64,000 nucleotides of DNA from Xenorhabdus lircayensis (GTDB lineage Bacteria; Pseudomonadota; Gammaproteobacteria; Enterobacterales; Enterobacteriaceae), in contig NZ_JACOII010000065.1 in assembly GCF_016306625.1 (NCBI RefSeq), positions 45,790 through 109,789 on the forward strand. Direction: 5' to 3'. The notes below the pieces were generated by a model that saw only the letters and a program-made list of their open reading frames with translations, ran no database searches and was not told the origin of the DNA. Each line of letters opens with the position of its first letter. Position 1 is the first letter of the stretch. The position numbers and the translations under genes are program-made. Shown here piece by piece: positions 37,870-47,649 of this stretch.

Positions 37870-39258
37870 TTAGGCAAAAGTATCAACACCTCCTCGAGTC
37901 GAGGCGAGTTGTTGAGGTGTCATCCTGATAGCTGATGCATGGGAGGTCGTGACTTCTGTTGCAGCCGCTGAACCATGATCTTGAGTATCGGCATGGGAGT
38001 TGGAATGGTTATTGGTTTGGTTATTATTGGCATGGTGCCCTTGCTGCCAGTTCCCCTGGGCATCACTGTTTACACTGCTTTGGGCCAGTTGAATACCACT
38101 TTCAGCCAATGTATGACGAAGCCCTGGCAATGCCGCTTCCAGAGCAGCACGAACATTCTGATGCGCAGAGATAAAATGCAATTGTGCTTGATTGTCTTCA
38201 ACACTCATGCGGATATGCAGTGCGCCTAATTCCTGAGGGTGTAAGCGCAGTTCAGCCTGTTTCAGTCCATTACGGTTAAAAAACAACACGTGTTGATTGA
38301 GCTGTTGCTGCCACTCTTCGCTGCCAAGATGAGCGTTCAGTAAAGGTGCAGTTGTACTGCCCAACTGAAATTGACCTGCTGGTTGCTGCTGTCCGGCTGA
38401 AAGTAGGGGAGATGCCGCCAATACCGCAGGTGAGTCGATGGAAGCTGTTTCTACCGTAGCGGCTGTCAAGGCAGGGGAACCCTGAATGGCCGCTTGGAGC
38501 AGATTTAAATCTTTACTATTGTTTAAGGCTCCATTTTTTGGGATGGCATTACTTTGAAGGGTATTGCCATACTCTGCCTTATTATTAGTGGCAAGTTTTA
38601 CTTGCCCGGCGATTGGAGCCAATGCCGGGCGAGTGTTGGCGGAATCCTCTATTTTATTATTCAACGCAGTATCCTGTGCAACAGAAAGCTGGGTGCCTTC
38701 GTCTCGATCACCCTCTTTAGGTTGTTCAGCGAGATCTGTGTGGGTAAGTCTGGCATCTTTGGCACTTTTACCCAGTAACACATTAGCAATGCTGTTTTCG
38801 CTATCCAGCAATTCATTTTCCACTAATCCATCTGCGTTTTCAGTAAAAGCCCCAGAGCTTGCGGGAGAGCTGACCAACCCGGCAATCTGGATCGGAATCA
38901 CTGCACTTAACGCTTCAGCTGACAAAAGATCTTCATCTTTCAATACAGCAAATTCGGCACTGTTTTTTTGCAGGGCAACTTCCACCTGCAATTTATCTCC
39001 GGCCACGATTTTGTCTGACACAGCCTGTAACTGCGACCATTGGCCTTCTGCTGTTTTGTCAGCGGCAGACTTTTCCTCTTTCAGGCTATTTTTATCCGCC
39101 TGAGCAGTGGGCTTCCGCATAGCGGCTGTTTCTGCATTGAGAAGTTGCCCAAATTGAGAAGAATGGTTACCGATCACGGGATCATTCAAAGTCGATTGAC
39201 TTTTTTCCGTGTCTTTGTCCGTGAGTTTTAAATCAGTAGGCAAAAGAGTGAGATTCAT
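37870..39258 (-). CDS. fliK: Flagellar hook-length control protein FliK
   Basis: Exported molecular ruler that tells FlhB to switch substrates when the hook is long enough. It has 462 aa, a little longer than E. coli. The N-terminal two thirds are Ala/Ser/Gln-rich and variable. The conserved C-terminal domain contains RNGLKQAELRLHPQELGALHIRM and LPGLRHTLAESGIQL. A His/Asn-rich tract follows near residue 410. It overlaps fliJ by 4 bases (ATGA). Confidence 0.95.
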   Translation of the reverse strand: MNLTLLPTDLKLTDKDTEKSQSTLNDPVIGNHSSQFGQLLNAETAAMRKPTAQADKNSLKEEKSAADKTAEGQWSQLQAVSDKIVAGDKLQVEVALQKNSAEFAVLKDEDLLSAEALSAVIPIQIAGLVSSPASSGAFTENADGLVENELLDSENSIANVLLGKSAKDARLTHTDLAEQPKEGDRDEGTQLSVAQDTALNNKIEDSANTRPALAPIAGQVKLATNNKAEYGNTLQSNAIPKNGALNNSKDLNLLQAAIQGSPALTAATVETASIDSPAVLAASPLLSAGQQQPAGQFQLGSTTAPLLNAHLGSEEWQQQLNQHVLFFNRNGLKQAELRLHPQELGALHIRMSVEDNQAQLHFISAHQNVRAALEAALPGLRHTLAESGIQLAQSSVNSDAQGNWQQGHHANNNQTNNHSNSHADTQDHGSAAATEVTTSHASAIRMTPQQLASTRGGVDTFA

Positions 39259-39701
39259 TGTTTCATTCTCCGTTGTGCACCACGTTGTGCGTACTCGTCC
39301 ATTTGTTTTTGCTCCATGCGATTTTGGTGTAACTTCAAATTATGCTCTGCCCGCTGTTGCAGTGTGTTGAAGGCGTTCAGACGCTGCTGTTTTTCCTGCC
39401 ATTGTGACATGGCTTGCTCAAGTCGTTTTTTCCATTGATTGAGCTGTAATCTGTGCTGTTCAATTGCCATTTCCAGCGTTTTCATGAATTGCTGATAATT
39501 TTGCCAAGTTGAGCACGACATGCCGCTGCTGAGAGTGTCATTTAAACGAGTACGATATTCATCCTGATAATTCATTAACGCCGTGAGTTGTTGCTCCATT
39601 TGCTGGTGACTTTGCCGAATCTGTGCAAGTTGCGATGCCGCTTTTTCCGCAGCATCTTGGGCAAGTTCACGCAAAGTCACGAGAGGGGAGTGTTGTTGCA
39701 T
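39255..39701 (-). CDS. fliJ: Flagellar export stalk protein FliJ
   Basis: Coiled-coil protein that sits in the centre of the FliI ring like the gamma subunit of F1. It has 148 aa, almost all helix, with the family segments NYQDEYRTRLNDTLSSGM and NYQQFMKTLEMAI. The ATG at 39701 with GAGGAAATAC upstream is chosen over 39725. It is separated from fliI by an unusual 138-base repeat-filled gap. Confidence 0.95.
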   Translation of the reverse strand: MQQHSPLVTLRELAQDAAEKAASQLAQIRQSHQQMEQQLTALMNYQDEYRTRLNDTLSSGMSCSTWQNYQQFMKTLEMAIEQHRLQLNQWKKRLEQAMSQWQEKQQRLNAFNTLQQRAEHNLKLHQNRMEQKQMDEYAQRGAQRRMKQ

Positions 39702-39756
39702 GTATTTCCTCGTTTTAATCACCAAACAGACATAAGCGTTACTGAATTACATCAAT

Positions 39757-39850
39757 AGCAAAGTTATATCGGCACCTTATCGGCAAACGTTATACCCGCT
39801 GGCAAAATATACCTCGGCGAACTTCCTATAGGCAAAACGTTATATCGGCA
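39757..39850. repeat. Degenerate repeats between fliI and fliJ
   Basis: Units like GTTATATCGGCA and TTATCGGCAAACGTTATA recur about four times between the fliI stop and 39757; the first unit includes the fliI stop codon. The copies are imperfect. TTATCGGC is the complement of a sigma28 -10 box, but no -35 lies 15 bases away. Confidence 0.6.
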
Positions 39851-41204
39851 ATAATTGTTGAAGCTGAGTACAGGCCACATCGTATTCACTGCGTTCATCA
39901 ATTTCTTGTTGTAAGAATTGAGACATGTGGGGATAAAGCTCAATCGCTCTATCCAGTAAGGGATCACTACCCGCAGCATAGGCACCAACGTTGATTAAAT
40001 CTCGGTTGCGTTGGTAACTGGAAAGTAACTGTTTGAAATGCTGCACCCGACGATAATGGGTATTGTCGATCAGTGCGGTCATGGCACGGCTGATGGAGGC
40101 TTCAATATCAATAGCAGGATAGTGACCAGACTCTGCCAATGAGCGTGATAGTACGATATGACCATCCAAGATGGCACGGGCAGCATCGGCAATCGGGTCT
40201 TGCTGGTCATCGCCTTCTGTCAGTACGGTATAAAATGCGGTAATTGAGCCACCGTCACTGACGCCATTGCCAGCCCTTTCCACCAGCGCTGGCAATTTAG
40301 CAAATACGGAAGGGGGATAACCCTTGGTCGCCGGTGGTTCACCGATAGCCAATGCAATTTCGCGCTGTGCCATGCTGTAACGGGTCAGGGAATCCATGAT
40401 CAGCAGGACATGTTGACCGCGATCGCGGAAATCTTCGGCGATGCGGGTCGCATAAGAGGCGCCTTGCATCCGCAGCAATGGAGAAATGTCAGCGGGAGCG
40501 GCGACGACAACTGAGCGTGACAATCCTTCCACACCTAAGATGTTTTCAATAAAATCTTTGACTTCTCGCCCACGTTCACCAATCAACCCCACGACGATCA
40601 CATCAGCTTGGGTATAGCGCGCCATCATGCCGAGCAGCACACTTTTACCGACCCCCGAGCCAGCAAATAGCCCCATACGTTGTCCACGACCCACTGTCAG
40701 TAGGGAGTTGATGGCACGAACACCAACATCCAGTACATTGTTGATGGGAGTTCGTTGCAGGGGGTTGAGTGGAGTTGTCGTTAGGGGGGCGCGATAGCCT
40801 GTATCAGGGGCAGGTAAACCATCAAGGGGACGGCCTGCACCATCCAGAACCCTGCCAAGTAATTCAATCCCCAGAGGCAGGCGGCGTCCACCTCCCGCAT
40901 CTTCTCCATAAGAACGGGCATAGACGCGGGCGCCCGGCACAATACCTTCCAGTTCTTCCAGTGGCATCAATAATAGTTTTTCGCCATTGAAGCCAACGAC
41001 TTCGCTTTCGACTTCTTCAATGGTGTTGCCATTCTGACGTTCGATCAGACAGGTAGTGCCGAGGGGCATGTGTAAGCCAGTGGCTTCCAGCACCAAGCCA
41101 GTGGCGCGGGTTAGGCGCCCGTAACGGCGCACTTTTGGCGTTTTTTCCAGGCGCTTTTCCAATGAATCCAATGTTGCCAGCCAGCGCCCAAGTCTTGCCG
41201 TCAT
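39840..41204 (-). CDS. fliI: Flagellum-specific ATPase FliI
   Basis: Hexameric ATPase that helps unfold and feed export substrates. It has 454 aa (E. coli 457). It has Walker [12 protein letters not shown], Walker [19 protein letters not shown] and the type III ATPase signature [15 protein letters not shown]. The start ATG at 41204 overlaps the fliH stop by one base (TGATG). Confidence 0.97.
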   Translation of the reverse strand: MTARLGRWLATLDSLEKRLEKTPKVRRYGRLTRATGLVLEATGLHMPLGTTCLIERQNGNTIEEVESEVVGFNGEKLLLMPLEELEGIVPGARVYARSYGEDAGGGRRLPLGIELLGRVLDGAGRPLDGLPAPDTGYRAPLTTTPLNPLQRTPINNVLDVGVRAINSLLTVGRGQRMGLFAGSGVGKSVLLGMMARYTQADVIVVGLIGERGREVKDFIENILGVEGLSRSVVVAAPADISPLLRMQGASYATRIAEDFRDRGQHVLLIMDSLTRYSMAQREIALAIGEPPATKGYPPSVFAKLPALVERAGNGVSDGGSITAFYTVLTEGDDQQDPIADAARAILDGHIVLSRSLAESGHYPAIDIEASISRAMTALIDNTHYRRVQHFKQLLSSYQRNRDLINVGAYAAGSDPLLDRAIELYPHMSQFLQQEIDERSEYDVACTQLQQLLPI

Positions 41205-41908
41205 CACAATTCTCCCGGTGCCGCCAGACGGCACATTTCGTGCCAGCGTGTTGCCAAACTGGCGTCCATATCTCCTTCACTTGCACTGATTTTACAGCCG
41301 CCTGGATGCAGTTTATTGTCTGCGATCAAACGCCAGCCATGCAGTGCCAAGACTTCCCCCAGTTGTTGCTCAACCAGAGGAATGTTTTGTGGATGGACTC
41401 GCAATTGTGGTTTTCCGCTGAGTATGGGTTCTTGTTGGATAAATTCACGGATCTGATTCAGCAGGGCAGTGCCGTCACAAACAGCGGGCTGTCCCAGAAT
41501 ATGGCGAGCAGCCGTCAGTGAAAGCTGCATCAAACGCGAAGCAATAACGGTATCCAGCCCATCCAGTGAATGGTTAAAATCCGTCAGCAGGGTTTTCCAT
41601 TGCTCAATAACAACTTGCTGTTGCTGTTTGGCTTCCTGCAAGCCTTGTTCCAGTCCCGCTTGTCGGCCTTCCTGCATTCCTTGTTCATAGCCTTGAACCT
41701 GACCTTCAGCAAAGCCTTGCGCATGGCCAGCCTGACGAGCCTGTTCTTTCAGCTCGTCCAGTATTTTTACCTGTTCCAGTAGTCGGTCTTGTTCGCTGGG
41801 CTCCTGTACCTTATTCATTGGTTCCAGTTTTGCCCGCAGAGTTTCCCACAGATTCAATTCACCCGGTTGCCACGGCTGCCAGTTTCCATTATTCGACTTA
41901 TCAGACAT
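41204..41908 (-). CDS. fliH: Flagellar export ATPase regulator FliH
   Basis: Dimer that inhibits FliI until docking and anchors it to FliN. It has 234 aa from the ATG at 41908. The N-terminal [12 protein letters not shown] holds the FlhA/FliN-binding tryptophans. The glycine-rich repeat GxxxG ([22 protein letters not shown]) lies near the middle. It overlaps fliG by 8 bases. Confidence 0.95.
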   Translation of the reverse strand: MSDKSNNGNWQPWQPGELNLWETLRAKLEPMNKVQEPSEQDRLLEQVKILDELKEQARQAGHAQGFAEGQVQGYEQGMQEGRQAGLEQGLQEAKQQQQVVIEQWKTLLTDFNHSLDGLDTVIASRLMQLSLTAARHILGQPAVCDGTALLNQIREFIQQEPILSGKPQLRVHPQNIPLVEQQLGEVLALHGWRLIADNKLHPGGCKISASEGDMDASLATRWHEMCRLAAPGEL

Positions 41909-42893
41909 AGGTATCGTCACCACCATTCAGGAGCATTTCGCCGCTTTCTGCCAGACGACGAACCACCAGCAGGATGGATTTCTGTTCGGCTTCCACTTGG
42001 GACATACGAACTGGGCCACGACTTGCCAAATCATCACGCATGATTTCAGCAGCACGTTGCGACATATTGTTGAGGAAGTGATCGCGCAATGCTTGATCGC
42101 AACCTTTTAATGCCACAAGCAGGGAATCGGTCGAAATTTCCTGCAACAGGCGCTGGATACTGCGATCGTCCACGCTGATAAGATTTTCGAACAGGAACAT
42201 TTCATCAATAATTTTCTGTGCCAGTTCGCCATCATAGGTACGAACTGCATCAATGACGCTTTCTTCTTGCTGGCTCTTCATCAAGTTGATGATTTCTGCT
42301 GCAGTACGAACACCACCCATTTTACTGCGTTTCAGATTTTGACCATCTAGCAGGTTATTCAGCACTTCAGTCAATTCTGCCAGTGCAGATGGCTGTACAC
42401 CGCCAAAGGTGGCGATACGCAGCATCACGTCGTTGCGTAGGCGATCCTCAAACAAGGCAAGGATATCGGCGGCTTGACCACGGCTTAGGTGAACCAGAAT
42501 GGTGGCAATGATCTGCGGATGTTCATCGCGGATCATATCGGCTGCCATCTGTGGTTCCATAAAGTTGAGGGTTTCGATGCCCGTTGTGGTATCGCGGGAT
42601 TCAAGGATATCCTCAAGCAGGCTGGAAGCCCGTTCTTCGCCCAGTGCCTTTATCAGAACGCTGCGAAGGTAGTCGTTGGCGTTGATGCTGAGGGCAGCAT
42701 ACTGCCCCGCATCTTCTTCAAACTCCGCCAGCACTTCAACCAGTTGTTGGTTGGAGACTTGTCTCATCCCCGCCATCGCAATACTCAGTTGTTGTACTTC
42801 CCGGGAATTCAGGTGCTTGAACACCTCGGCCGCCTGATCTTCTCCCAGGGTCATTAACATGACGGCACTTCTTTCTGTTCCGGTCAGGCTCAT
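41901..42893 (-). CDS. fliG: Flagellar motor switch protein FliG
   Basis: Rotor protein that meets MotA and converts torque and switching. It has 330 aa. It has the EHPQ motif in [15 protein letters not shown], and the charged C-terminal torque helix with [13 protein letters not shown] and [14 protein letters not shown]. It overlaps fliF by 4 bases. Confidence 0.97.
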   Translation of the reverse strand: MSLTGTERSAVMLMTLGEDQAAEVFKHLNSREVQQLSIAMAGMRQVSNQQLVEVLAEFEEDAGQYAALSINANDYLRSVLIKALGEERASSLLEDILESRDTTTGIETLNFMEPQMAADMIRDEHPQIIATILVHLSRGQAADILALFEDRLRNDVMLRIATFGGVQPSALAELTEVLNNLLDGQNLKRSKMGGVRTAAEIINLMKSQQEESVIDAVRTYDGELAQKIIDEMFLFENLISVDDRSIQRLLQEISTDSLLVALKGCDQALRDHFLNNMSQRAAEIMRDDLASRGPVRMSQVEAEQKSILLVVRRLAESGEMLLNGGDDTYV

Positions 42894-44611
42894 TGTTCGT
42901 TACTCATCCATTGACGGATCACCAGCGCGACGACGCGAGGATCTTTTTCTGCAAGTTCACGGATACGCTGGCTTTGAAGTTCAGCATTGACACGTTGGCG
43001 AGACAGCTTACGGCGCGTTTTTTCATCCATTTCAGCATTCGTTTCTGTTTGCTGTTTTTGCTGATTTTTCTGCGCTTCCAGTGCAGCTTTTTCTGAAGCT
43101 CGTTTTTTGGCGATTTGCGGCATGATCATCTTGCGCCACAGCAGCCATGCAACCAGTACTAACAGCAACCAACGACCAGCATCCAATAATTTTTCCAACA
43201 GGGCAGGGTGCTGCCAGAATGGCAGGGTTTCTATCATTTCGGCTGTGTCATTGAACGGCGTGTTGACCACGTTCAGGCTATCGCCACGGTCAGTCGTGAA
43301 TCCCATTGCTTCACGGGTCAGCGATTCGATCTGCGATAATTGCTCTGGTGTCAGCGCTTTTGTTTCAGGGCCGTTTTCTCCCTGAACAGTGGCATAGTTG
43401 ATTACAACAGCAACAGAAAGACGTTCTACTGCGCCAGCTTGTAATTGAGTATGGCGAATGGTGCGATCCACTTCATAATTGGTGGTTTCGTCATGACGGT
43501 TATTACGGTTGTTGCCCACCATGCGCTCATAGCTATTATTTCGGTTATTACTATTCGTATTACTGCGCTGCTGATCAGATTTTTCGTCACCGTTGCCTTT
43601 GGCATTTGCGTTTGGTTTTTCAATCGGTGCGTTTGGCGCTGCACTTGGCTGATTAGACAATGCACCCGGTACACCGCCCACCAATGACCCGCCGCTTTGC
43701 TCGCTGGAACTGCTCTGCTTGGAGCGAACAGCAGACTGATTCGGTGGCTGATTCGGTTTATATTCTTCCGCCGTTTCTTCGCGGCGAGAGAAATCAATTT
43801 GTGCCGTTACCTGTGCGTGTACATTGCCACGACCGACCACGGGGGCCAGAATGGTTTCAATGCGGTGCTGGAAACGATTCTCTACTTCCTGCGTATATTT
43901 CAACTGAGTGGTATTCAAATCACGGCCAGTGGCATCGGCTTGTGTTAGCAGACGTCCTGATTGATCTACAATCGTGACATTTCCTGCTGGCAGACCGGCA
44001 ACACTGCTTGAAACCATATGCACGATGGCATTGATTTGTCCTTCATCCAGAACACGGCCTTGCAGCAATCCGACTGTCACGGAAGCTGACGGCGATTTCT
44101 GTTCACGAACGAACAAGGAAGGTTTTGGCAGAGCCAAATGGACGCGGGCGCTCTGGACTGGGCCGAGTGATTCAACGGTACGAGCCAACTCACCTTCCAG
44201 TGCGCGCTGGTAATTTACCTGCTCGCTGAACTGGCTGATGCCGAATTTTTCTTTATCCAATAGTTCAAAACCCGCCGCTCCCCCTTTGGGCAGTCCTTGC
44301 TGCGCCAGTTTCAGGCGAGTCTCATGCACTTTGTCGGCAGGGATCATGAGCGCAACACCATTTTCGGCAAAACGGTAAGGGACATTCATTTGCGTTAATT
44401 GCGTAACGATTTCGCCGCCATCCTTATCACTCAGATTACTGTAAAGCACCCGATAATCGGGGCTGCGCAACCAGAGAAACAGGGCGACGATGATAGCGAT
44501 GGCGGCGGAGCCAGCAACTAATAAAGGAACTTTTGGATCAGCTTTTATCCTGCTGATGATAGCGCTGAAACCTTTATTCTGGTTTTCAACGTCGGTTGTT
44601 GCTGCACTCAT
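42890..44611 (-). CDS. fliF: Flagellar MS-ring protein FliF
   Basis: Forms the MS ring that holds the export gate. It has 573 aa with two membrane segments (about residues 26-46 and near 460). The YscJ/FliF-like domain includes [19 protein letters not shown] and [16 protein letters not shown] Ser/Asn/Gln-rich linker lies around residues 295-365. The C-terminal FliG-binding tail ends [16 protein letters not shown]. It is first in the fliFGHIJK transcript, divergent from fliE. Confidence 0.97.
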   Translation of the reverse strand: MSAATTDVENQNKGFSAIISRIKADPKVPLLVAGSAAIAIIVALFLWLRSPDYRVLYSNLSDKDGGEIVTQLTQMNVPYRFAENGVALMIPADKVHETRLKLAQQGLPKGGAAGFELLDKEKFGISQFSEQVNYQRALEGELARTVESLGPVQSARVHLALPKPSLFVREQKSPSASVTVGLLQGRVLDEGQINAIVHMVSSSVAGLPAGNVTIVDQSGRLLTQADATGRDLNTTQLKYTQEVENRFQHRIETILAPVVGRGNVHAQVTAQIDFSRREETAEEYKPNQPPNQSAVRSKQSSSSEQSGGSLVGGVPGALSNQPSAAPNAPIEKPNANAKGNGDEKSDQQRSNTNSNNRNNSYERMVGNNRNNRHDETTNYEVDRTIRHTQLQAGAVERLSVAVVINYATVQGENGPETKALTPEQLSQIESLTREAMGFTTDRGDSLNVVNTPFNDTAEMIETLPFWQHPALLEKLLDAGRWLLLVLVAWLLWRKMIMPQIAKKRASEKAALEAQKNQQKQQTETNAEMDEKTRRKLSRQRVNAELQSQRIRELAEKDPRVVALVIRQWMSNEQ

Positions 44612-44894
44612 AGACGATCCTTGCCTTGCTGGTCAACATGAATACTAAAAGCGTGGCGTAACAAAACAGACTCCCCATACGCAAGCGAAAAGACTCTTCC
44701 TATTATTAATTCCATCATTATTCGCTGTTCACACCTCTTTTAATGGCACAATAAGCTTTGAATTTTTACTTCAATTACCCGCTTTAGTTTGAAAGGGCTA
44801 TGTTACGGTGACAGTGTGGAAAACTGCCAACCAGCCCACGGCTAATATGGCACTTAATCACGTAATCAATAGGGTGATTTAACGCGAGGTTTTT

Positions 44895-45206
44895 ATGTCA
44901 ATTCAGGCAATTGAAGGTGTATTGCAACAGATGCAGACTCAGGCATTACAGGCAGCAAACATTGCCAAGCCCATGCCAGTGCAGGGTGGTTTTGCCAGCC
45001 AGCTTACCGCAGCAGTAGAAAAAATAAACCAGACCCGCTTGGGCGCGGACAAGCTGACGAAAGATTTCACACTGGGAGTACCGGGCGTGGAGCTAAATGA
45101 TGTGATGGTTAATATGCAGAAATCGGGTATCTCGCTGCAAATGGGGATTCAGGTGAGGAATAAACTGGTTAGTGCGTATCACGAGATAATGAATATGCAG
45201 GTTTGA
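44895..45206 (+). CDS. fliE: Flagellar hook-basal body protein FliE
   Basis: Adaptor between MS ring and rod, the first substrate exported. It has 103 aa. MSIQAIEGVLQQMQTQALQA and the C-terminal MQKSGISLQMGIQVRNKLVSAYHEIM are conserved. GCGAGGTTTTT precedes the ATG. It is divergent from fliF across 283 bases, as in E. coli. Confidence 0.96.
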   Translation: MSIQAIEGVLQQMQTQALQAANIAKPMPVQGGFASQLTAAVEKINQTRLGADKLTKDFTLGVPGVELNDVMVNMQKSGISLQMGIQVRNKLVSAYHEIMNMQV

Positions 45207-45299
45207 TTAACTAACTAATGAATAGTTCATAATATCAATGCCTTTCATTGATTGCGTGGGGTATAGATAGGCATTAATTGCCAACTCATCATTAGCCGG

Positions 45300-45340
45300 A
45301 AGCATCTAGCAAGTGCAGATATGCCTTATTTGAGATGCTT
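45300..45340 (+). terminator. Possible terminator after fliE
   Basis: AAGCATCT (45300-45307) pairs with AGATGCTT (45333-45340) over a 25-base loop, followed by TTCGTCTTTC. Confidence 0.4.
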
Positions 45341-45439
45341 TTCGTCTTTCACACCAGATCTTTTAATCAATGAATATCATATCTGACACTGATTAAAGTC
45401 TTTCGATAAATAAATCGGCATTATAAAACCCATAAAATA

Positions 45440-45616
45440 ATGCCATACGCCAAATTAGCTATTACTCGTGAACTTATCAAAAGTAATGAAGTAACAATTA
45501 ACCAAACCATCTTTGATAATAATTACTCTGGTCACTTATAAATGCAACTGTGGGATTTAGAATTAGCTTTTGAGTATAATGCACTGAATTTAAAGGAATC
45601 CCAAGTTGATAATTAA
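45440..45616 (+). pseudogene. Short unrecognised frame with an internal stop
   Basis: An ATG at 45440 opens 33 codons (contains KLAITRELIKSNEVTINQ). A TAA at 45539 is followed at once by an in-frame ATG and 24 more codons (MQLWDLELAFEYNALN). Together they could be one small gene with a nonsense codon. No family recognised; it may be chance. Confidence 0.25.
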
Positions 45617-45652
45617 TTGTGGTTACAACTTGAAAGATGAAAAATACGGTCT

Positions 45653-45687
45653 GTTACAGATGATTAGTTATGCTAATCATCTGTAAC
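45653..45687. repeat. Perfect 15-bp inverted repeat
   Basis: GTTACAGATGATTAG (45653-45667) and its exact complement (45673-45687) flank a 5-base loop. It lies 64 bases past the 3' end of the minus-strand effector candidate and could terminate it. Confidence 0.85.
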
Positions 45688-45750
45688 TAATTGAACTATG
45701 TGTACCTTTTGGCTTTTTTGCACAGTTCATGTTAAAGAATTTAAATTTAG

Positions 45751-46350
45751 TTATGACCATAATCCCTCTTTGGCAAGAGATGACAACAAACCGATTATAC
45801 TAATTTCAGGATCTTTAGGCAATTTTGTTAATTTAAGCGGTGCTAATAAAATAACTTCTTTCACACTATTTTCGATACAGAAGTATGAATAATTATTAGT
45901 CGGTTCTACATACTGGCCTGTTCGTGTTCTAACCTTTTTCCCTTCGCTATGCCATTTTTGCATTTTTGGTCTCCACTCAAGATGGTAAGATCTAACTGGG
46001 CAAGCTATATTTGACCACGAGTCACATACCCATGAATCAGGCGAGATTTGGTCTAAAATAATCGTCTGTCCTATAGAACAGTATACATTATCTAAGACAC
46101 TCTCAACAGGCTCAATTAGGATAAAAGAGTGATCGTATGGGGCTAAACATGCAATATATTCTATAAAACAAGATGAATATAGAACTCTTATAATATCTGC
46201 ATAACTATTTTCCATTAAATAAGCTAAAGTTATAAGTGCATATTTATGACAATTTCCAATAACTACATTATTTTCTTGACCCAAAAGTTGGGAGTAATTG
46301 TTTTGTGGTGAAGCAAAATTTAATGCATCTCGTGAGAGTTGTAATAACAT
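45751..46350 (-). CDS. Cys-His-Asp papain-like effector candidate, copy 2 (possibly 5'-truncated)
   Basis: A 199-aa protein from the first ATG, paralogous to the protein at 31144. The triad is Cys34 (IGNCHKYA), His74 (YDHSFILI) and Asp110 (SWVCDSWSNIACP). The segment after Asp, with WSN-ACP-R-Y and K-WK-MK-like W, matches copy 1. The frame stays open upstream to 46481 without any ATG, GTG or TTG, and part of that stretch (ENFSERR before MLLQLSRDALN) lines up with copy 1 (LEHRYNVFEELRDKLLN). So the annotated start may be a fallback and the original N-terminus may be broken. The ribosome site is weak. Same functional uncertainty as copy 1. Confidence 0.6.
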   Translation of the reverse strand: MLLQLSRDALNFASPQNNYSQLLGQENNVVIGNCHKYALITLAYLMENSYADIIRVLYSSCFIEYIACLAPYDHSFILIEPVESVLDNVYCSIGQTIILDQISPDSWVCDSWSNIACPVRSYHLEWRPKMQKWHSEGKKVRTRTGQYVEPTNNYSYFCIENSVKEVILLAPLKLTKLPKDPEISIIGLLSSLAKEGLWS

Positions 46351-46441
46351 TCTTCTTTCTGAAAAATTTTCTTTTGAATTTAAAAATAGCCCATTATTTT
46401 GTGAATTTGGATGAAGTATACTATTTGTTCCTAACGTAATT

Positions 46442-46609
46442 TTATTTCGCGAAAATTTTATTGCATTGTTTAAAATAGTTTAAATGGACACAGTCTTTAC
46501 CTAAATAAAAAGTAATTTTTTCATTCTCAACTTGCAACCATTCTCGCAGGACATGGTCATCAATTTGGTTTTGGCTCTGCCTGTATTTTTTGATTATTGC
46601 GATGACAAA
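46442..46609 (-). pseudogene. Open frame overlapping the 5' side of copy 2
   Basis: A 56-codon frame without a start codon reads QIDDHVLREWLQVENEKITF and GKDCVHLNYFKQ before a TAA at 46442. It overlaps the upstream extension of the copy 2 frame, shifted by one. It looks protein-like and might be the former N-terminal part. Family unknown. The rest of 46610-46796 holds only a tight GC hairpin at 46649-46663. Confidence 0.35.
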
Positions 46610-46796
46610 TCAGACTGAATACGGGAGGTCTTTAAGGATTTTTTAGTACGCCCCTCTGGGGCGAAATCAATGCTCTTTTCTATGAAGAGGGATTTGTTAC
46701 TAATAACATATATGTTAATTATATAAATTACATAAACGAAATATTAATTAATGGATTTATTCAACGAATTTTTCGAAGTCAAGGCTATGATATCAA

Positions 46797-47534
46797 TCAC
46801 GGCAATATCGCAAATGAACGTACCGGAAAACCCGTTGCGTTTTTAGGTTTAGCAGGGATATTGAATATCACCGCTCCATGCGTAGGCACTTGATCCAGAT
46901 TAGCCAAAAGTTCTATTTGGTAGGTGTCTTGTGCCAATACATAATATTCACTAAATAAGGCATTATTTCGCCTAAATTCTTTAGCTGAATCAGTATCAAA
47001 GGTTTCATGCCCGATTGCTTTGATTTCCCGCTCTTCAAATAAAAACTTCAAGACATTTGTTCCCCATCCGGGGATTTGGTTATTTCCCTGTTGATCTTTA
47101 TTATTCATCTTTTCCTGAGATGGCCAACGTTTACTCCAGTCTGTTCTTAAGGCAACGAAAGTACCAGCTTCAATGGTGCCATGTTCGGCTTCAAATCTCA
47201 GAATATCATTTTTAGACAATGAGAAGTTAGGATCTTGTTTGGCTCTTTCTGACTGATCAATAACGATTAAGGGTAACACCAATTCTTTTAATTCCAGTTC
47301 ATCAAGGGTACGGGCATCAGGAACGAAATGGCTGGGGGCATCAATATGGGTGCCGTATTGACCAGGGAAAGTAAATTGTTGCGTAAAAAATCCATCCTTA
47401 TAGTCAAAAAGTATTTCGAATTCAGCAGGCTTAAACATAAAAAAATGAGGAGAATCTTTGTCAAAACTGTGTGTCAGATCAACCCATTTTTTTGATTTCA
47501 GTAAAGTGAGAGCTTGCAGAATATCGTTTGTCAT
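46797..47534 (-). CDS. Cyclase-family (kynurenine formamidase-like) metal hydrolase
   Basis: A 245-aa protein of the PF04199 cyclase family, metal-dependent amide hydrolases that include N-formylkynurenine formamidase and isatin hydrolase. The N-terminal VDLTHSFDKDSP and the metal motif GQYGTHIDAPSHF (H-x-x-x-D-x-x-x-H) are intact. IGHETFDTDS and the THGAVIFNIPAK segment complete the site. The ATG at 47534 has GAGG 5-6 bases upstream. Its substrate is unknown. Accessory gene between fliE and fliT. Confidence 0.88.
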   Translation of the reverse strand: MTNDILQALTLLKSKKWVDLTHSFDKDSPHFFMFKPAEFEILFDYKDGFFTQQFTFPGQYGTHIDAPSHFVPDARTLDELELKELVLPLIVIDQSERAKQDPNFSLSKNDILRFEAEHGTIEAGTFVALRTDWSKRWPSQEKMNNKDQQGNNQIPGWGTNVLKFLFEEREIKAIGHETFDTDSAKEFRRNNALFSEYYVLAQDTYQIELLANLDQVPTHGAVIFNIPAKPKNATGFPVRSFAILP

Positions 47535-47649
47535 AACCACCTCATTTAGGTTTTTTAATGATTAAACATTCATCATTTTATTACTGCAACTTGCTTATCA
47601 ATAATCCCGCTGAGTTTGAGGGGGGCTTCACAAAATTTAGTTTATGTAT

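Noticed and set aside
38564..39103. 179-codon open frame antisense to fliK
   Set aside because: It is a mirror of the Ala/Ser-rich variable part of fliK; serine-rich composition arises from the coding strand.
39778..39790. TTATCGGC read as a sigma28 -10 box for fliJ
   Set aside because: No TAAA-like -35 lies 15 bases away, and the motif is part of the local repeats.
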